Shown: positions 46,356 through 55,825, counted from the first letter of the stretch. The stretch: DNA of 64,000 nt from an uncultured Sphingomonadaceae bacterium (GCA_947501325.1 CANMVC010000002.1:62001-126000); one strand, 5' to 3'. Notes: generated by a model not told the origin, from the letters alone. Translations and numbers: made by a program.

Positions 46356-47894
46356 ATGCAGATTGTTGAAACGCTGAACGAAGGTCTGAAACGGGCCTAT
46401 GACATCAAAATCACCGCGAAGGACATTGAAACCCGGGTCGATAATGAGGTCAAAAAACTGGCTCCGCAGGTCAATATGCCCGGTTTCCGCAAAGGCAAGG
46501 TTCCTGCGAATCTTGTTCGCAAGATGCACAATGATGCCCTGATGCAAGATGCTCTGAGCAGCACCGTTCAGGAAAGCGTTGAAAAAACGATCGCGGACAA
46601 CAAACTGCGCCCTGCGATGCAGCCGAGCGTTACATTGGCTGACGGTTATGAAGCCGGCAAAGATGCTGAAGTGAAGGTTGAGCTGGAGATTCTTCCCGCC
46701 GTTCCAACCCCGTCCGTGGACGATATCAAGCTGGAGCGCTTGCAGGTTGAAGCAGACGAGAAGACAGTAGAAGAATCCCTACAGAAATTTGCCGAAAGCC
46801 AGAAGCAGTTCGAGACGGCTCCAAAAAGCCACAAAGCAAAAATCGGGGACCAGTGCCTGATCGACTTTGAAGGTAAAGTCGATGGCGTGCCATTTGATGG
46901 CGGCAAAGGTGAGGGCATGGCGATTGAGCTTGGTTCTGGTCGCTTGATCCCCGGTTTTGAAGACCAGCTGGTCGGTAAGAAAGCCAATGATGAAGTTCTC
47001 GTCAAGGTTACTTTCCCGGATGATTATAATGTCGAGACGCTTAAGGGCAAAGACGCGACATTTGATGTCGTTATCGGCGAAGTGCAAACCGCAAAGACCG
47101 CCAAGGCTGACGATGAAATGGCGAAATCCATGGGCCTCGAAGGCATAGACCAGCTACGCGAGTTGCTGAAAGGACAGATTGAGCAAGAGCTTAACGGTCT
47201 GACCCGCACCCACATGAAGCGGAAATTGCTGGATCAATTAGCTGCGTCTCACGATTTTGAAGTCCCGCCAAGCATGGTGGAAGCCGAGTTTAATCAGATC
47301 TGGCAGCAGCTGGAACAAGAAGCGGCTCAGGAAGAAGACCCTGCAAAAGCCAAGAAGGAAATGGAAGACGAGAAGGACGAGTATCGCGAGATCGCCGTTC
47401 GTCGTGTGCGCCTTGGTCTGCTGCTCTCGGAAATTGGCCAAGCCAATGGTGTGGAAGTCAGCCAGCAGGAAATGTCCATGCTGATCCAGCAAGCGGCTCA
47501 GCAATATCGCGAAGAAGACCGCCAGCGTTTCGTGGAATATATCCAGCAGGACGCCATGGCAGCGGCCCAGCTTCGTGCACCAATGTATGAAGACAAGGTT
47601 GTTGACTTCCTGTTCGACAAAGCGGAAATCACCGAAAAGACGGTGACCCGCGAAGAACTCGAAGCCGCCATAGAAGCGGAAGACGAGGCAGAAACCAAGC
47701 CCGCCAAGAAAAAAGCTCCGGCGAAAAAAGCGGCTGCTAAGAAACCGACGGCCAAAAAGCCGGCGGCTAAAAAACCAGCCGCAAAAGCTGAGCCAGCGAA
47801 AAAAGCTGCAGCCAAAACACCAGCTAAGAAGGCTCCGGCCAAAAAGCCAGCGGCAAAGAAACCTGCCGCGAAGAAGCCCGCGGCGAAAAAGTAA
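46356..47894 (+). CDS. tig: Trigger factor with histone-like Lys/Ala/Pro tail
   Basis: 512 aa against ~430-450 usual. Ribosome-binding N-terminus with VNMPGFRKGKVPANLV, the FKBP-type peptidyl-prolyl isomerase domain (GDQCLIDFEGKVDGVPFDGG, IPGFEDQLVGKKANDEVLV), and the helical chaperone C-domain. From residue ~447 the protein is almost only Lys, Ala and Pro (AAAKKPTAKKPAAKK and similar), about 65 residues, like a histone H1 tail. It assists folding of nascent chains at the ribosome exit. Upstream of a strong bidirectional terminator and the clpP/clpX group. Confidence 0.96.
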   Translation: MQIVETLNEGLKRAYDIKITAKDIETRVDNEVKKLAPQVNMPGFRKGKVPANLVRKMHNDALMQDALSSTVQESVEKTIADNKLRPAMQPSVTLADGYEAGKDAEVKVELEILPAVPTPSVDDIKLERLQVEADEKTVEESLQKFAESQKQFETAPKSHKAKIGDQCLIDFEGKVDGVPFDGGKGEGMAIELGSGRLIPGFEDQLVGKKANDEVLVKVTFPDDYNVETLKGKDATFDVVIGEVQTAKTAKADDEMAKSMGLEGIDQLRELLKGQIEQELNGLTRTHMKRKLLDQLAASHDFEVPPSMVEAEFNQIWQQLEQEAAQEEDPAKAKKEMEDEKDEYREIAVRRVRLGLLLSEIGQANGVEVSQQEMSMLIQQAAQQYREEDRQRFVEYIQQDAMAAAQLRAPMYEDKVVDFLFDKAEITEKTVTREELEAAIEAEDEAETKPAKKKAPAKKAAAKKPTAKKPAAKKPAAKAEPAKKAAAKTPAKKAPAKKPAAKKPAAKKPAAKK

Positions 47895-47907
47895 TTTTCA
47901 GCAAATA

Positions 47908-47942
47908 AGCTAGCCGGACATGCGTGGTACGTCCGGCTAGCT
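47908..47942. terminator. Bidirectional terminator between tig and clpP2
   Basis: AGCTAGCCGGAC pairs with GTCCGGCTAGCT exactly, with an 11-base loop, in the 62-bp gap between the convergent genes. Confidence 0.85.
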
Positions 47943-47956
47943 AAACTTGACCGGCG

Positions 47957-48568
47957 TTAAAAGCTGACTTCGCTCGCCTTTTTGATGACTGTACCCAATA
48001 TCCCATAGTCTTTGGCTTCTTCAGTGGACATCCAATAGTCACGGTCGATATCTGTCCGCACGCGGTCTATCGATTGGCCAGTTGCTTCTGCTATTTTTTG
48101 GGCGATTCGCTCGCGCATTTTAACGATTTCCTCGGCTTGGATGGCAATGTCTGATGCCTTGCCGCCGGCGCCGCCAGAAGGTTGATGGATAAGAAAACGG
48201 GTATTGGGCAGGCAGAATCGTTGTTCCGGTGCGACGCCAAGGAAAATATGGGTCGCGATGCTCGCTACCCAGCCAGTTCCGATCACAGCAACAGGCGCGG
48301 CTATATAGTCGATAAGGTCGTGAATGGTATCACCCGACTCTACATGTCCGCCCGGAGAATTGATCAGCAAGCGGATCGGTTCGTCGCTGAGATGGTCAAG
48401 ATAAAGCATCTGTGCGGAAACGCGTTCTGCCAGTTTTTGATCAACCCCGCCGAAAATCATCACCGTTCGGGTTTCCAGCAGCCTTTTCATCATAAAAGCC
48501 ATAGGGTCTGCTGCCCCATTGTCGTCTCCAGAATCGGATTTCGGTATGGATGATGAAAATGCGTGCAT
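47957..48568 (-). CDS. ClpP-family serine protease paralogue
   Basis: 203 aa. ClpP fold with an apparently intact triad: Ser103 in GTGWVASIATHIF, His128 in RFLIHQPSGGAGG, Asp177 in DIDRDYWMSTEEAKDYG. It diverges from standard ClpP around the serine (TGWVASIA for QAASMG) and carries a ~20-residue Ser/Asp/Gly N-terminal extension (SSIPKSDSGDDNGAADP) in place of the short propeptide. Convergent with tig and divergent from the main clpP across 221 bp. Either a second peptidase ring subunit or a specialised protease; the partner ATPase is not known. Confidence 0.9.
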   Translation of the reverse strand: MHAFSSSIPKSDSGDDNGAADPMAFMMKRLLETRTVMIFGGVDQKLAERVSAQMLYLDHLSDEPIRLLINSPGGHVESGDTIHDLIDYIAAPVAVIGTGWVASIATHIFLGVAPEQRFCLPNTRFLIHQPSGGAGGKASDIAIQAEEIVKMRERIAQKIAEATGQSIDRVRTDIDRDYWMSTEEAKDYGILGTVIKKASEVSF

Positions 48569-48682
48569 AAATTTCTCCTGCGAAACGTAGTTGTTTTTGA
48601 TGTATCCTCCTCATAGCCGCGGGTTAAATGATGCGCAACGGCATCGAATTGCCAATTTGCATGGGAAAAAATCCTTAACCGA

Positions 48683-48711
48683 CTTGAACATTGTGGAAGA
48701 TACACCGATGT
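48683..48711 (+). promoter_or_regulatory. Possible heat-shock (sigma-32) promoter of clpP
   Basis: CTTGAA at 48683-48688 matches the -35 box of alphaproteobacterial RpoH promoters. The -10 region about 17 bases on (CGATGTA) is only a weak match. It leaves a leader of ~75 bases before the clpP ATG. rpoH itself is 3 kb downstream. Confidence 0.35.
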
Positions 48712-48789
48712 AGGGCTCAACGGATGGGGACTCCGTTTTTTGGCACCCCATCATCCTATACTGATTTTCACAGAAGGCGCTAAAACACC

Positions 48790-49413
48790 ATGCATGATCC
48801 GATCGTCGACGCTCTTGTTCCTGTCGTTATTGAGCAATCCAATCGCGGAGAGCGTAGCTTTGACATTTTTTCACGGCTGCTGCGGGAACGCATTGTCTTC
48901 GTAACCGGACAGGTAGAGGACGGTATGGCATCCATCATCACCGCTCAGCTCTTGTTTCTGGAGTCAGAAAACCCGAAAAAAGACATCTATCTCTACATCA
49001 ACTCACCTGGTGGCGTTGTAACAGCTGGCATGGCGATCCATGATACGATGCAATATATCCGCCCACGCGTTGGTACGGTTTGCGTTGGTCAAGCCGCTTC
49101 CATGGGCAGTTTTCTGCTGGCCGCCGGCGAGCCTGGCATGCGAATGGCGACAACCAATGCAAGGATCATGGTGCACCAGCCTTCTGGTGGTGCTCAAGGC
49201 ATGGCATCGGATATTGAAATCCAGGCGAAAGAAATCCTGCGGATCCGCCACCGGATGAATGAGCTTTATGCCAAATATACCGGCAAACCGATCAAAGAGA
49301 TTGAGAAAGCCATGGATCGCGATACCTTCCTTGAGGCGGACGAAGCCAAAGCCTTTGGTATTGTCGACGAAGTCTATGACAAACGGCCAAAGCCCGCAGA
49401 AGATGATAAATAA
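48790..49413 (+). CDS. clpP: ATP-dependent Clp protease proteolytic subunit
   Basis: 207 aa, canonical ClpP. Catalytic Ser104 ([12 protein letters not shown]), His129 ([13 protein letters not shown]), Asp178 ([18 protein letters not shown]). The barrel of 14 subunits works with ClpX (next gene, same strand, 140 bp) or ClpA to degrade regulatory and damaged proteins, including CtrA in relatives. ClpP and ClpX lie together as in most alphaproteobacteria. Confidence 0.98.
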   Translation: MHDPIVDALVPVVIEQSNRGERSFDIFSRLLRERIVFVTGQVEDGMASIITAQLLFLESENPKKDIYLYINSPGGVVTAGMAIHDTMQYIRPRVGTVCVGQAASMGSFLLAAGEPGMRMATTNARIMVHQPSGGAQGMASDIEIQAKEILRIRHRMNELYAKYTGKPIKEIEKAMDRDTFLEADEAKAFGIVDEVYDKRPKPAEDDK

Positions 49414-49553
49414 GGGGTTATCGCTGCCCTAAATGAAAATTAAGCTGCTTTTGATAGACTTATGGTCAGCACGAGATGGTGCTGAAAAAACCAGTAGCAT
49501 TTTGTATTTTGAGGACTAGATTGCAAACTCTAGCCGAGCTTTAAGGACTTTTT

Positions 49554-50825
49554 ATGACGAAATTGACGGGATCCGATTCGAAGAGCACGCTTTATTGCTC
49601 GTTCTGCGGAAAATCCCAGCATGAAGTTCGCAAGCTGATTGCCGGACCAACCGTCTTCATTTGCGATGAATGTGTTGAATTGTGCAACGACATTATCCGC
49701 GAAGAAACCAAGGGCGCGATTACTGGCAAAAAAGACGGCGAAGTGCCGACACCACAGGAAATCTGCGACGTTTTGAACGATTATGTAATCGGTCAGGGCC
49801 GGGCGAAGCGGGTGTTGTCAGTTGCGGTGCATAATCACTATAAACGTCTGAACCACGCGGCAAAGTCCGGTGAAATAGAGCTGGCCAAGTCCAACATTTT
49901 GCTCGTCGGTCCTACCGGTTGCGGTAAGACGTTGCTGGCGCAGACATTGGCCAAGACGTTTGACGTACCCTTTACAATGGCTGACGCAACAACATTGACC
50001 GAAGCGGGCTATGTTGGCGAGGATGTCGAGAATATCATTCTGAAATTGCTGCAATCTTCCGATTATAATGTTGAGAAAGCCCAGCGCGGCATTGTTTATA
50101 TCGATGAGATAGACAAGATTAGCCGTAAAGCGGAAAACCCGTCAATCACCCGTGATGTATCGGGTGAGGGCGTTCAGCAGGCTTTGTTGAAGCTTATGGA
50201 AGGCACAACGGCTAGCGTTCCACCCCAGGGCGGTCGCAAGCATCCACAGCAGGAATTTTTGCAGGTCGATACGACCAATATCCTGTTCATCTGTGGCGGT
50301 GCTTTCGCCGGGCTGGAAAAGATCATCGGAGACCGTCTCGAAGCGAAGTCCATCGGTTTCGGTGCCCATGTTTCGGCACCCGAAGAGCGCAGAATTGGTA
50401 AAACCCTGCAACAGGGCGAACCGGAAGATTTGCTCAAATTCGGATTGATTCCGGAATTTGTCGGTCGTTTGCCGGTTATCGCAACCCTGGAAGACCTTGA
50501 TATCGATGCATTGGTTCAGATTTTACAAGAGCCAAAAAATGCTTTGGTCAAACAATATGCTAAATTGTTTGAGCTGGAAGATGTTGCCCTGACCTTCACC
50601 GATGATGCGCTCGTTGCGATCGGTAAAAAGGCCATTGAACGGAAAACCGGCGCACGTGGTCTACGATCCATCGTTGAGAATATCTTGCTCGACACCATGT
50701 TCGACCTTCCTGATCTGGATGGTGTTGATGAGATTGTCATCGACAAGGACGTGGTTGCTGGCACGAAAGAGCCGGTCAAGGTGATCGCCAAAAATAGCAA
50801 AGCCAAAAAAGAAGACGCGGCTTAA
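49554..50825 (+). CDS. clpX: ATP-dependent Clp protease ATP-binding subunit ClpX
   Basis: 423 aa. N-terminal zinc-binding domain with Cys15, Cys18, Cys37, Cys40 ([18 protein letters not shown]). AAA+ core: Walker [14 protein letters not shown], Walker [17 protein letters not shown], pore loop GYVGEDVE and sensor region [14 protein letters not shown]. It unfolds substrates and feeds them to ClpP. The usual length and all motifs are present. Confidence 0.98.
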   Translation: MTKLTGSDSKSTLYCSFCGKSQHEVRKLIAGPTVFICDECVELCNDIIREETKGAITGKKDGEVPTPQEICDVLNDYVIGQGRAKRVLSVAVHNHYKRLNHAAKSGEIELAKSNILLVGPTGCGKTLLAQTLAKTFDVPFTMADATTLTEAGYVGEDVENIILKLLQSSDYNVEKAQRGIVYIDEIDKISRKAENPSITRDVSGEGVQQALLKLMEGTTASVPPQGGRKHPQQEFLQVDTTNILFICGGAFAGLEKIIGDRLEAKSIGFGAHVSAPEERRIGKTLQQGEPEDLLKFGLIPEFVGRLPVIATLEDLDIDALVQILQEPKNALVKQYAKLFELEDVALTFTDDALVAIGKKAIERKTGARGLRSIVENILLDTMFDLPDLDGVDEIVIDKDVVAGTKEPVKVIAKNSKAKKEDAA

Positions 50826-50882
50826 AAGCTTCTGATCTGGTTTCTGAGTTTTGCTTGGCACGCCATATTGGCACCAAATCTT

Positions 50883-51575
50883 TCATTTATAAATGCAGCT
50901 GTCTAAGCCTTCGTTCTTCACGACGTTGATGCGCACGGCGATGGTGTTGCCATAGCGCCTGGTAAAGCCGCTAGCGCCGATTACAGCCCGTTTTTTGGGC
51001 AAGGGCAGGGCCGCAGCAATGCGGGCAGCCTCTATCTTCGTTAAATCGGAAGCATTTTTCTTAAAATAGCGCTGAGCGCCAGCCTGCGCTCCATAAGTCC
51101 CGATGCCTGTTTCCGCGACATTGAGATAAACCTCCATGATACGCTTCTTCCCCCAGATTTTTTCGATCAGGAAGGTGAAATAGGCCTCCAGCCCTTTGCG
51201 GAAATAGCCACCGCCTTGCCAGAGAAAGACATTTTTGGCGGTTTGTTGGGAAATAGTAGAGCCGCCGCGAATCCGTCCGCCTTGCCGATTGCGTTCAATC
51301 GCCTGCTTGATGGCTTCTCGGTCAAAGCCGTCATGGCTGCAAAACTTGCCGTCCTCGGCGGCGATAACTGCGCGCGTTAGATTGGGGGAAATATCACCGA
51401 AAGCGGTCCAGTCCTTGGTGATGCCATTGTCATCCATCAACATTGTAGCCGTCACAGGCGGCGGAACAAATTTATACAGCCCGACCCAGAGCAATGTGAT
51501 CAACAGAAAATAGACAGTCAGCCGAAACAGCAACTTGATAAGTCGAATGGGAAAGCTGCGCTTTTTAGTGGCCAT
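50883..51575 (-). CDS. mtgA: Monofunctional biosynthetic peptidoglycan transglycosylase
   Basis: 230 aa. One N-terminal membrane segment (LIKLLFRLTVYFLLITLLWV), then a GT51 domain: AVIAAEDGKFCSHDGFD (catalytic Glu), RIRGGSTISQQTAKNVFL, WGKKRIMEVYLNVAETG and ARIAAALPLPKK. It polymerises lipid II into glycan in the periplasm, without a transpeptidase domain. Convergent with clpX; the rpoH terminator lies just upstream. Confidence 0.95.
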   Translation of the reverse strand: MATKKRSFPIRLIKLLFRLTVYFLLITLLWVGLYKFVPPPVTATMLMDDNGITKDWTAFGDISPNLTRAVIAAEDGKFCSHDGFDREAIKQAIERNRQGGRIRGGSTISQQTAKNVFLWQGGGYFRKGLEAYFTFLIEKIWGKKRIMEVYLNVAETGIGTYGAQAGAQRYFKKNASDLTKIEAARIAAALPLPKKRAVIGASGFTRRYGNTIAVRINVVKNEGLDSCIYK

Positions 51576-51590
51576 AACTACGAACTAAAC

Positions 51591-51628
51591 AAAAAGCGCC
51601 CCGAAAACAAATGCTGTTTCGGGGCGCT
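51591..51628 (-). terminator. rpoH terminator
   Basis: AAAAAGCGCCCCGAAA and TTTCGGGGCGCT pair over 12 bp around a 10-base loop; on the minus strand the stem is followed by TTTTTG. About 33 bases after the rpoH stop. Confidence 0.9.
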
Positions 51629-51660
51629 ATAATCTTTAGATAATTTGGGAAGTTAAAGAA

Positions 51661-52569
51661 TTAACTCGCTGTAAGAAGATGTTTTTCTCCAGCAATACGC
51701 AGCATTGCCTTTTGAAGCTTCTCAAACGCGCGTACTTCAATCTGGCGAATCCGTTCGCGACTGACTTCATAGACCTTGCTCAGGTCTTCCAGCGTCTTTG
51801 GATCTTCGGACAAGCGACGTTCAGCCAGAATATGCTGTTCGCGCTCGTTGAGCGATTCCATTGCTTCCGTGAGCATGTCATGCCGAAAATCAGCTTCCTG
51901 CGCATCGGCAATCTGCTGGTCGTGCAGCGGACTGTCATCTTCGAGCGTATCCTGCCACTGGCCGCCATCACCGTCTTCCGACAATGGGACGTTCAGCGAT
52001 GCATCGCCGCCCATCGACATGCGGCGGTTCATATTGACCACTTCATGTTCAGCCACGCCGAGATCGGTTGAAATCTTGTTCACGTCTTCCGGCGACAAGT
52101 CACCATCTTCAAACGCTTCAAGATTGTTTTTCATCCGACGCAGGTTGAAGAAAAGCTTTTTCTGTGCGGCGGTTGTACCCATTTTTACGAGGCTCCAGCT
52201 GCGCAATACATATTCCTGTATAGACGCACGGATCCACCACATGGCGTATGTCGCCAGGCGGAAACCTCTATCGGGTTCAAATTTCTTCACGCCTTGCATC
52301 AGGCCGACATTGCCTTCGGAAATCAGATCCGAGACAGGTAGGCCATAGCCGCGAAAGCCCATGGCGATTTTTGCCACGAGTCGCAGGTGGGACGTAACCA
52401 GTTGGGCAGCCGCTTCCTGATCCTTATGTTCAGCGTAGCGCTTTGCCAGCATATATTCTTGTTCGGGTTTCAATAACGGAAATTTACGGACTTCCGACAG
52501 ATATCGGTTCAGGCTCGCATCCCCCCCTAAGGCAGGGATTTTGGCCGGAACATTGCTTCCATTAGCCAT
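51661..52569 (-). CDS. rpoH: RNA polymerase sigma factor RpoH (sigma-32)
   Basis: Heat-shock sigma factor, 302 aa from the ATG at 52569 (AGAAGGAAC upstream); the open frame to 52629 adds 20 residues and is not family-like. Region 2: LVTSHLRLVAKIAMGFRGYG, SEGNVGLMQGVKKFEPDRGF, LATYAMWWIRASIQEYVLRS. The RpoH box follows (KMGTTAAQKKLFFNLRR). Region 4 ends with SRERIRQIEVRAFEKLQKAM. Likely controls clpP/clpX and chaperone promoters. 74 bp downstream of rluD. Confidence 0.96.
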   Translation of the reverse strand: MANGSNVPAKIPALGGDASLNRYLSEVRKFPLLKPEQEYMLAKRYAEHKDQEAAAQLVTSHLRLVAKIAMGFRGYGLPVSDLISEGNVGLMQGVKKFEPDRGFRLATYAMWWIRASIQEYVLRSWSLVKMGTTAAQKKLFFNLRRMKNNLEAFEDGDLSPEDVNKISTDLGVAEHEVVNMNRRMSMGGDASLNVPLSEDGDGGQWQDTLEDDSPLHDQQIADAQEADFRHDMLTEAMESLNEREQHILAERRLSEDPKTLEDLSKVYEVSRERIRQIEVRAFEKLQKAMLRIAGEKHLLTAS

Positions 52570-52643
52570 TTTTGTTCCTTCTCTAGTTTGCCGCCGGGCC
52601 TCATCAAGCACCCGTTGGTCTATTTCCATATAGTGTCTATATT

Positions 52644-53597
52644 CTATACACGCAACTTACTGAATAGTTCCTGCATATCGGGTGGAAAGTTACAGTTAAA
52701 CAACAATTTTTCTCCCGTTATGGGGTGAACAAATCCAAGACTAGCAGCATGTAGTGCCTGTCGGCAAAATCGAATATCTTTTCTGCCGGAAAGCAATGAT
52801 TTTCGACGAGTACCATAAAGCGGATCGCCGATAAGACTATACCCGATATGGGACATATGGACCCGCACCTGATGGGTGCGACCGGTTTCCAGCGTACATT
52901 CGACCAAAGTGGCGCCATTTAGCGGTTCTTTCGTCGTATAATGGGTCATTGCTGGCTTGCCCTTATCATCGCCAACCACCGCCATTTTCTTGCGGTCCGT
53001 GTTACTGCGCCCAATATTACCCTCAATGGTTGCCGAATGCGGATTCGGGCGGCCATTGCAAATCGCAAGATAGCGCCTGTCTATATCATGAGCGGCGAAT
53101 AATGCGCTCAAACCCTGATGAGCGTCATCGGTTTTCGCCGTAACCATCAGGCCCGATGTATCTTTGTCGATTCGGTGGACTATGCCTGGTCGCGTAACCC
53201 CTCCGATGCCAGATAACTGCCCTTTGCAATGATGGAGCAACGCGTTGACCAATGTTCCGTCCGGATGGCCAGCGGCGGGATGCACCACCAATCCTGCCGG
53301 TTTATTGACGACGATCAGGTGATGATCTTCATATACGACATCCAGTGGGATATCCTGAGCCTGTGCAGGGCCATCTATGGGAGCTGGCACGGTCAGGGCA
53401 AAGGTCTTACCCGCGCATTTTTTTGATGCTGGGTCGGTACAGGTCACGCCTTCGATCAACAGATTTCCGCCCGTGATCAGGTTTTTAATCCGCTCACGAG
53501 AGAGATCCTCAATGAAACCCGATAAGGCGGCGTCGAGTCGCTGTTTCTTGTCGGTTTCGGGCACTATGCCGGATTTGATGGATTGCCCTGCTGTCAT
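52644..53597 (-). CDS. rluD: Ribosomal large-subunit pseudouridine synthase (RluD family)
   Basis: 317 aa from the ATG at 53597 (another at 53615). N-terminal S4 domain (QRLDAALSGFIEDLSRERIK, GGNLLIEG), catalytic domain with HRIDKDTSGLMVTAKTDDAH (catalytic Asp), LECTLETGRTHQVRVHMSH-like motif and IGDPLYGTRRK. It makes pseudouridines in 23S rRNA. Divergent from the JAMM-protein gene, with start codons only ~16 bp apart. Confidence 0.92.
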   Translation of the reverse strand: MTAGQSIKSGIVPETDKKQRLDAALSGFIEDLSRERIKNLITGGNLLIEGVTCTDPASKKCAGKTFALTVPAPIDGPAQAQDIPLDVVYEDHHLIVVNKPAGLVVHPAAGHPDGTLVNALLHHCKGQLSGIGGVTRPGIVHRIDKDTSGLMVTAKTDDAHQGLSALFAAHDIDRRYLAICNGRPNPHSATIEGNIGRSNTDRKKMAVVGDDKGKPAMTHYTTKEPLNGATLVECTLETGRTHQVRVHMSHIGYSLIGDPLYGTRRKSLLSGRKDIRFCRQALHAASLGFVHPITGEKLLFNCNFPPDMQELFSKLRV

Positions 53598-53613
53598 GGC
53601 GTAGATGTGGGCC

Positions 53614-54045
53614 ATGACACTGGTCTTATCAAGCGCGATATTGGATGATTTGCAGGAACTTGCACGGCAAGCGGCGCCAGAGGAAGTCTGTGGGCTGCTA
53701 TTCGGTGATAATGGGACAGTTTCCGGCTTTTTATCGACAGAAAATGTGGCGCAGGACCCTTTGCGTCACTTTGAAATTGATCCGGCTGATCTAATTGCCG
53801 CCGAACGGGCGATGCGAGATGGCGGACCTGCGATTTGCGGATATTATCATTCTCATCCCTCCGGCAGCGTGTCACCGTCAAAAACAGATGCGGAAATGGC
53901 CGCATCCGATGGCCGGATATGGCTGATTATCAACGGCGAGGAAGCAGCGGCTTGGCGCGCTTTGGCAAATGGTGAAATATATGGGCGGTTTCAACCAATC
54001 ACCCTTGATTGCCACAACACAAACGGCCAAACAGCGGACTGTTGA
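53614..54045 (+). CDS. JAMM/MPN-type (M67) metallopeptidase
   Basis: 143 aa from the ATG at 53614 (alternative ATG at 53605). The zinc motif is complete: Glu24 (APEEVCGLLFG), then YYHSHPSGSVSPSKTD supplying HxH and Asp. Bacterial Mov34/JAMM proteins of this size usually cleave ubiquitin-like or sulfur-carrier fusions (as Mec+ and BrxC-like), or act in cysteine synthesis. Neighbours give no clear pathway: rluD diverges upstream and chpT follows 27 bp later, suggesting a shared transcript with chpT. Confidence 0.85.
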   Translation: MTLVLSSAILDDLQELARQAAPEEVCGLLFGDNGTVSGFLSTENVAQDPLRHFEIDPADLIAAERAMRDGGPAICGYYHSHPSGSVSPSKTDAEMAASDGRIWLIINGEEAAAWRALANGEIYGRFQPITLDCHNTNGQTADC

Positions 54046-54072
54046 GTTTTAACAAGTTAAGGGCCCATTCCC

Positions 54073-54711
54073 ATGTCTCAATCCGGTGTCGATCTCGCAG
54101 CGTTGCTTTGTTCGAAATTATGCCATGACCTGCTCAGCCCGGTAGGCGCGATCAACAATGGTCTGGAATTACTGGAAGATGAGACTGATCCCGAAATGCG
54201 CGATCGCTGCATGGATTTACTCGCCGACAGCGCACGGGCGTCTGCCAATAAGCTGAAATATTTTCGCCTGGCTTTTGGCGCTGCGGGTGGATTTGGCGAT
54301 GAAGTGGATCCGGCGGAAGCCAAACAACTGGTGGAAAGCTTGGTCGGTGATCAGGGTAAAATCACGCTGGGTTGGGCTGTACAAAGCGGAACGCTACCGA
54401 AGAAGGCGATCAAGATATTGCTTAACCTCGCCCTGATTGCCCGAGAGGCGCTCGTACGCGGCGGTAAACTCGACGTAGGCGCAGAGCAGGGCGACAATGG
54501 CATCGAGGTCGTGATTCGAGCGGAAGGGGCTAAAATTGCTCTCGATGATGGCATCCGCGCAGCGCTGGAAGGCACGCTGCCGCAATCAGAACTGACGGCG
54601 CGCACGGCAGCGGCATGGATGTCGCGCGAACTGTCTTGCGAAAATGGCGGCGATTTAAGGATTTCTCCAGCTTCCGATACCGAATTGTTACTCGGTGCAA
54701 TAGTTGCCTGA
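54073..54711 (+). CDS. chpT: Histidine phosphotransferase ChpT
   Basis: 212 aa. The dimerisation/HPt helix SKLCHDLLSPVGAINNGLEL carries the phospho-accepting His18, and the C-terminal part is a degenerate HATPase-like fold (KILLNLALIAREALVRGGKL) that does not bind ATP. In the alphaproteobacterial cell-cycle system ChpT relays phosphate from the hybrid kinase CckA to CtrA and CpdR. Promoter region 54046-54072 is short, so it is probably read with the JAMM gene. Confidence 0.93.
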   Translation: MSQSGVDLAALLCSKLCHDLLSPVGAINNGLELLEDETDPEMRDRCMDLLADSARASANKLKYFRLAFGAAGGFGDEVDPAEAKQLVESLVGDQGKITLGWAVQSGTLPKKAIKILLNLALIAREALVRGGKLDVGAEQGDNGIEVVIRAEGAKIALDDGIRAALEGTLPQSELTARTAAAWMSRELSCENGGDLRISPASDTELLLGAIVA

Positions 54712-54739
54712 TAACGGATAGGGAAAGAGGGCAGTGACC

Positions 54740-55432
54740 ATGGACATGATCTGGACGCCTTCTCCCAATTTTGACGAGCGCAAGCTGCCGATCAGCATAT
54801 TGGTCATGCATTATACCGGCATGAAAGATGCGGCCTCGGCGATCAACTGGCTTGCCAATCCCGAAGCCAAGGTTTCCGCTCATTATGTTGTGACCGAGGA
54901 TGGGCAGATCGTCAGCATGGTCAAGGAAGAGGATCGTGCCTGGCACGCGGGCCGGGGCTATTGGCGCGGCATTGAAGATGTGAACAGTGCCAGTATCGGT
55001 ATTGAAATCGTTAATCCGGGCCATGAATGGGGCTATGTTCCGTTTCCTGAAGAACAGATGGATGCAGTCACGCGGCTCGCGCACGATATTGTCAAACGGC
55101 ATGATATAACGCCTTCTAACGTCATCGGGCATAGCGACTTGGCGCCGGCTCGAAAGCAGGACCCGGGTGAATTATTTGACTGGGATCGGCTTGCCCGGCA
55201 CGGTATTGCGCTAAAAAAACCCTCTTTGAACCGCGGTGAACCGCCATGGACGGATGGTGGGTTCATGCTTGCCCTCGAACGCTTTGGGTATGATATCACT
55301 GCCGCCGAAGACGCGGTGCGCGCTTTTCAGCGACGTTTTCGTCCGAAAAAGATCGATGGTGTAATTGATGGCGAGTGCCGCACGCTGTTATTGTCTTTAA
55401 TGCTCGACAGAGAGCGCGGAATCACTAAATAG
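54740..55432 (+). CDS. N-acetylmuramoyl-L-alanine amidase (AmpD-like)
   Basis: 230 aa from the ATG at 54740 (GAGG 9 bases upstream; a GTG at 54734 is close). Amidase_2 domain with zinc ligands in VMHYTG (His) and IGHSDLAPARKQDPGELFDW (His, Asp), and a C-terminal peptidoglycan-binding-like helical domain (FGYDITAAEDAVRAFQRRFR). No signal peptide, so like AmpD it probably acts in the cytoplasm, recycling anhydromuropeptides. Followed directly by rnpB. Confidence 0.92.
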   Translation: MDMIWTPSPNFDERKLPISILVMHYTGMKDAASAINWLANPEAKVSAHYVVTEDGQIVSMVKEEDRAWHAGRGYWRGIEDVNSASIGIEIVNPGHEWGYVPFPEEQMDAVTRLAHDIVKRHDITPSNVIGHSDLAPARKQDPGELFDWDRLARHGIALKKPSLNRGEPPWTDGGFMLALERFGYDITAAEDAVRAFQRRFRPKKIDGVIDGECRTLLLSLMLDRERGITK

Positions 55433-55438
55433 GGCGCA

Positions 55439-55825
55439 CCAGAGGGTCGGCCAGTCGCGGGAATATGCAAATATTCGCGAGGAAAGTCCGGGCTCCACGA
55501 TTAAAAGGTGCCGGATAACGTCCGGCGGGCAGGGGAGTGATCGCCTGTTCAGGGACAGTGCAACAGAAAGCAGGTCGCGTCGGCTTCGGCCCAATGCTTC
55601 GGCAGCGTGATAATGAAAGGGTGCGGTAAGAGCGCACCGCGGATCTGGCAACAGATTTGGCACGGTAAACCCCACCTGGAGCAAAACCAAATAGGGGCGG
55701 CATATGGCTTTTTCGGCCTGCAGCCCGGGTTGGTTGCTAGAGCGGCGCAGCAATGCATCGCCAAGATGAATGACTGGCTATTTCTTGCAAAAGAATGGAC
55801 AGAACCCGGCTTACAGACCCTCTGG
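55439..55825 (+). ncRNA. rnpB: RNase P RNA (class A)
   Basis: P1 helix: CCAGAGGGTC (55439-55448) pairs exactly with GACCCTCTGG (55816-55825). Universal blocks are in order: GAGGAAAGTCCGGGCTCCA, CAGGGACAGTGCAACAGAAA, GGTAAACCCCACC, and ACAGAACCCGGCTTACAGAC near the 3' end. ~387 nt, the normal size. The catalytic RNA of tRNA 5' maturation. An open frame on this strand (from 55607) crosses the gene but is not translated. Confidence 0.96.
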
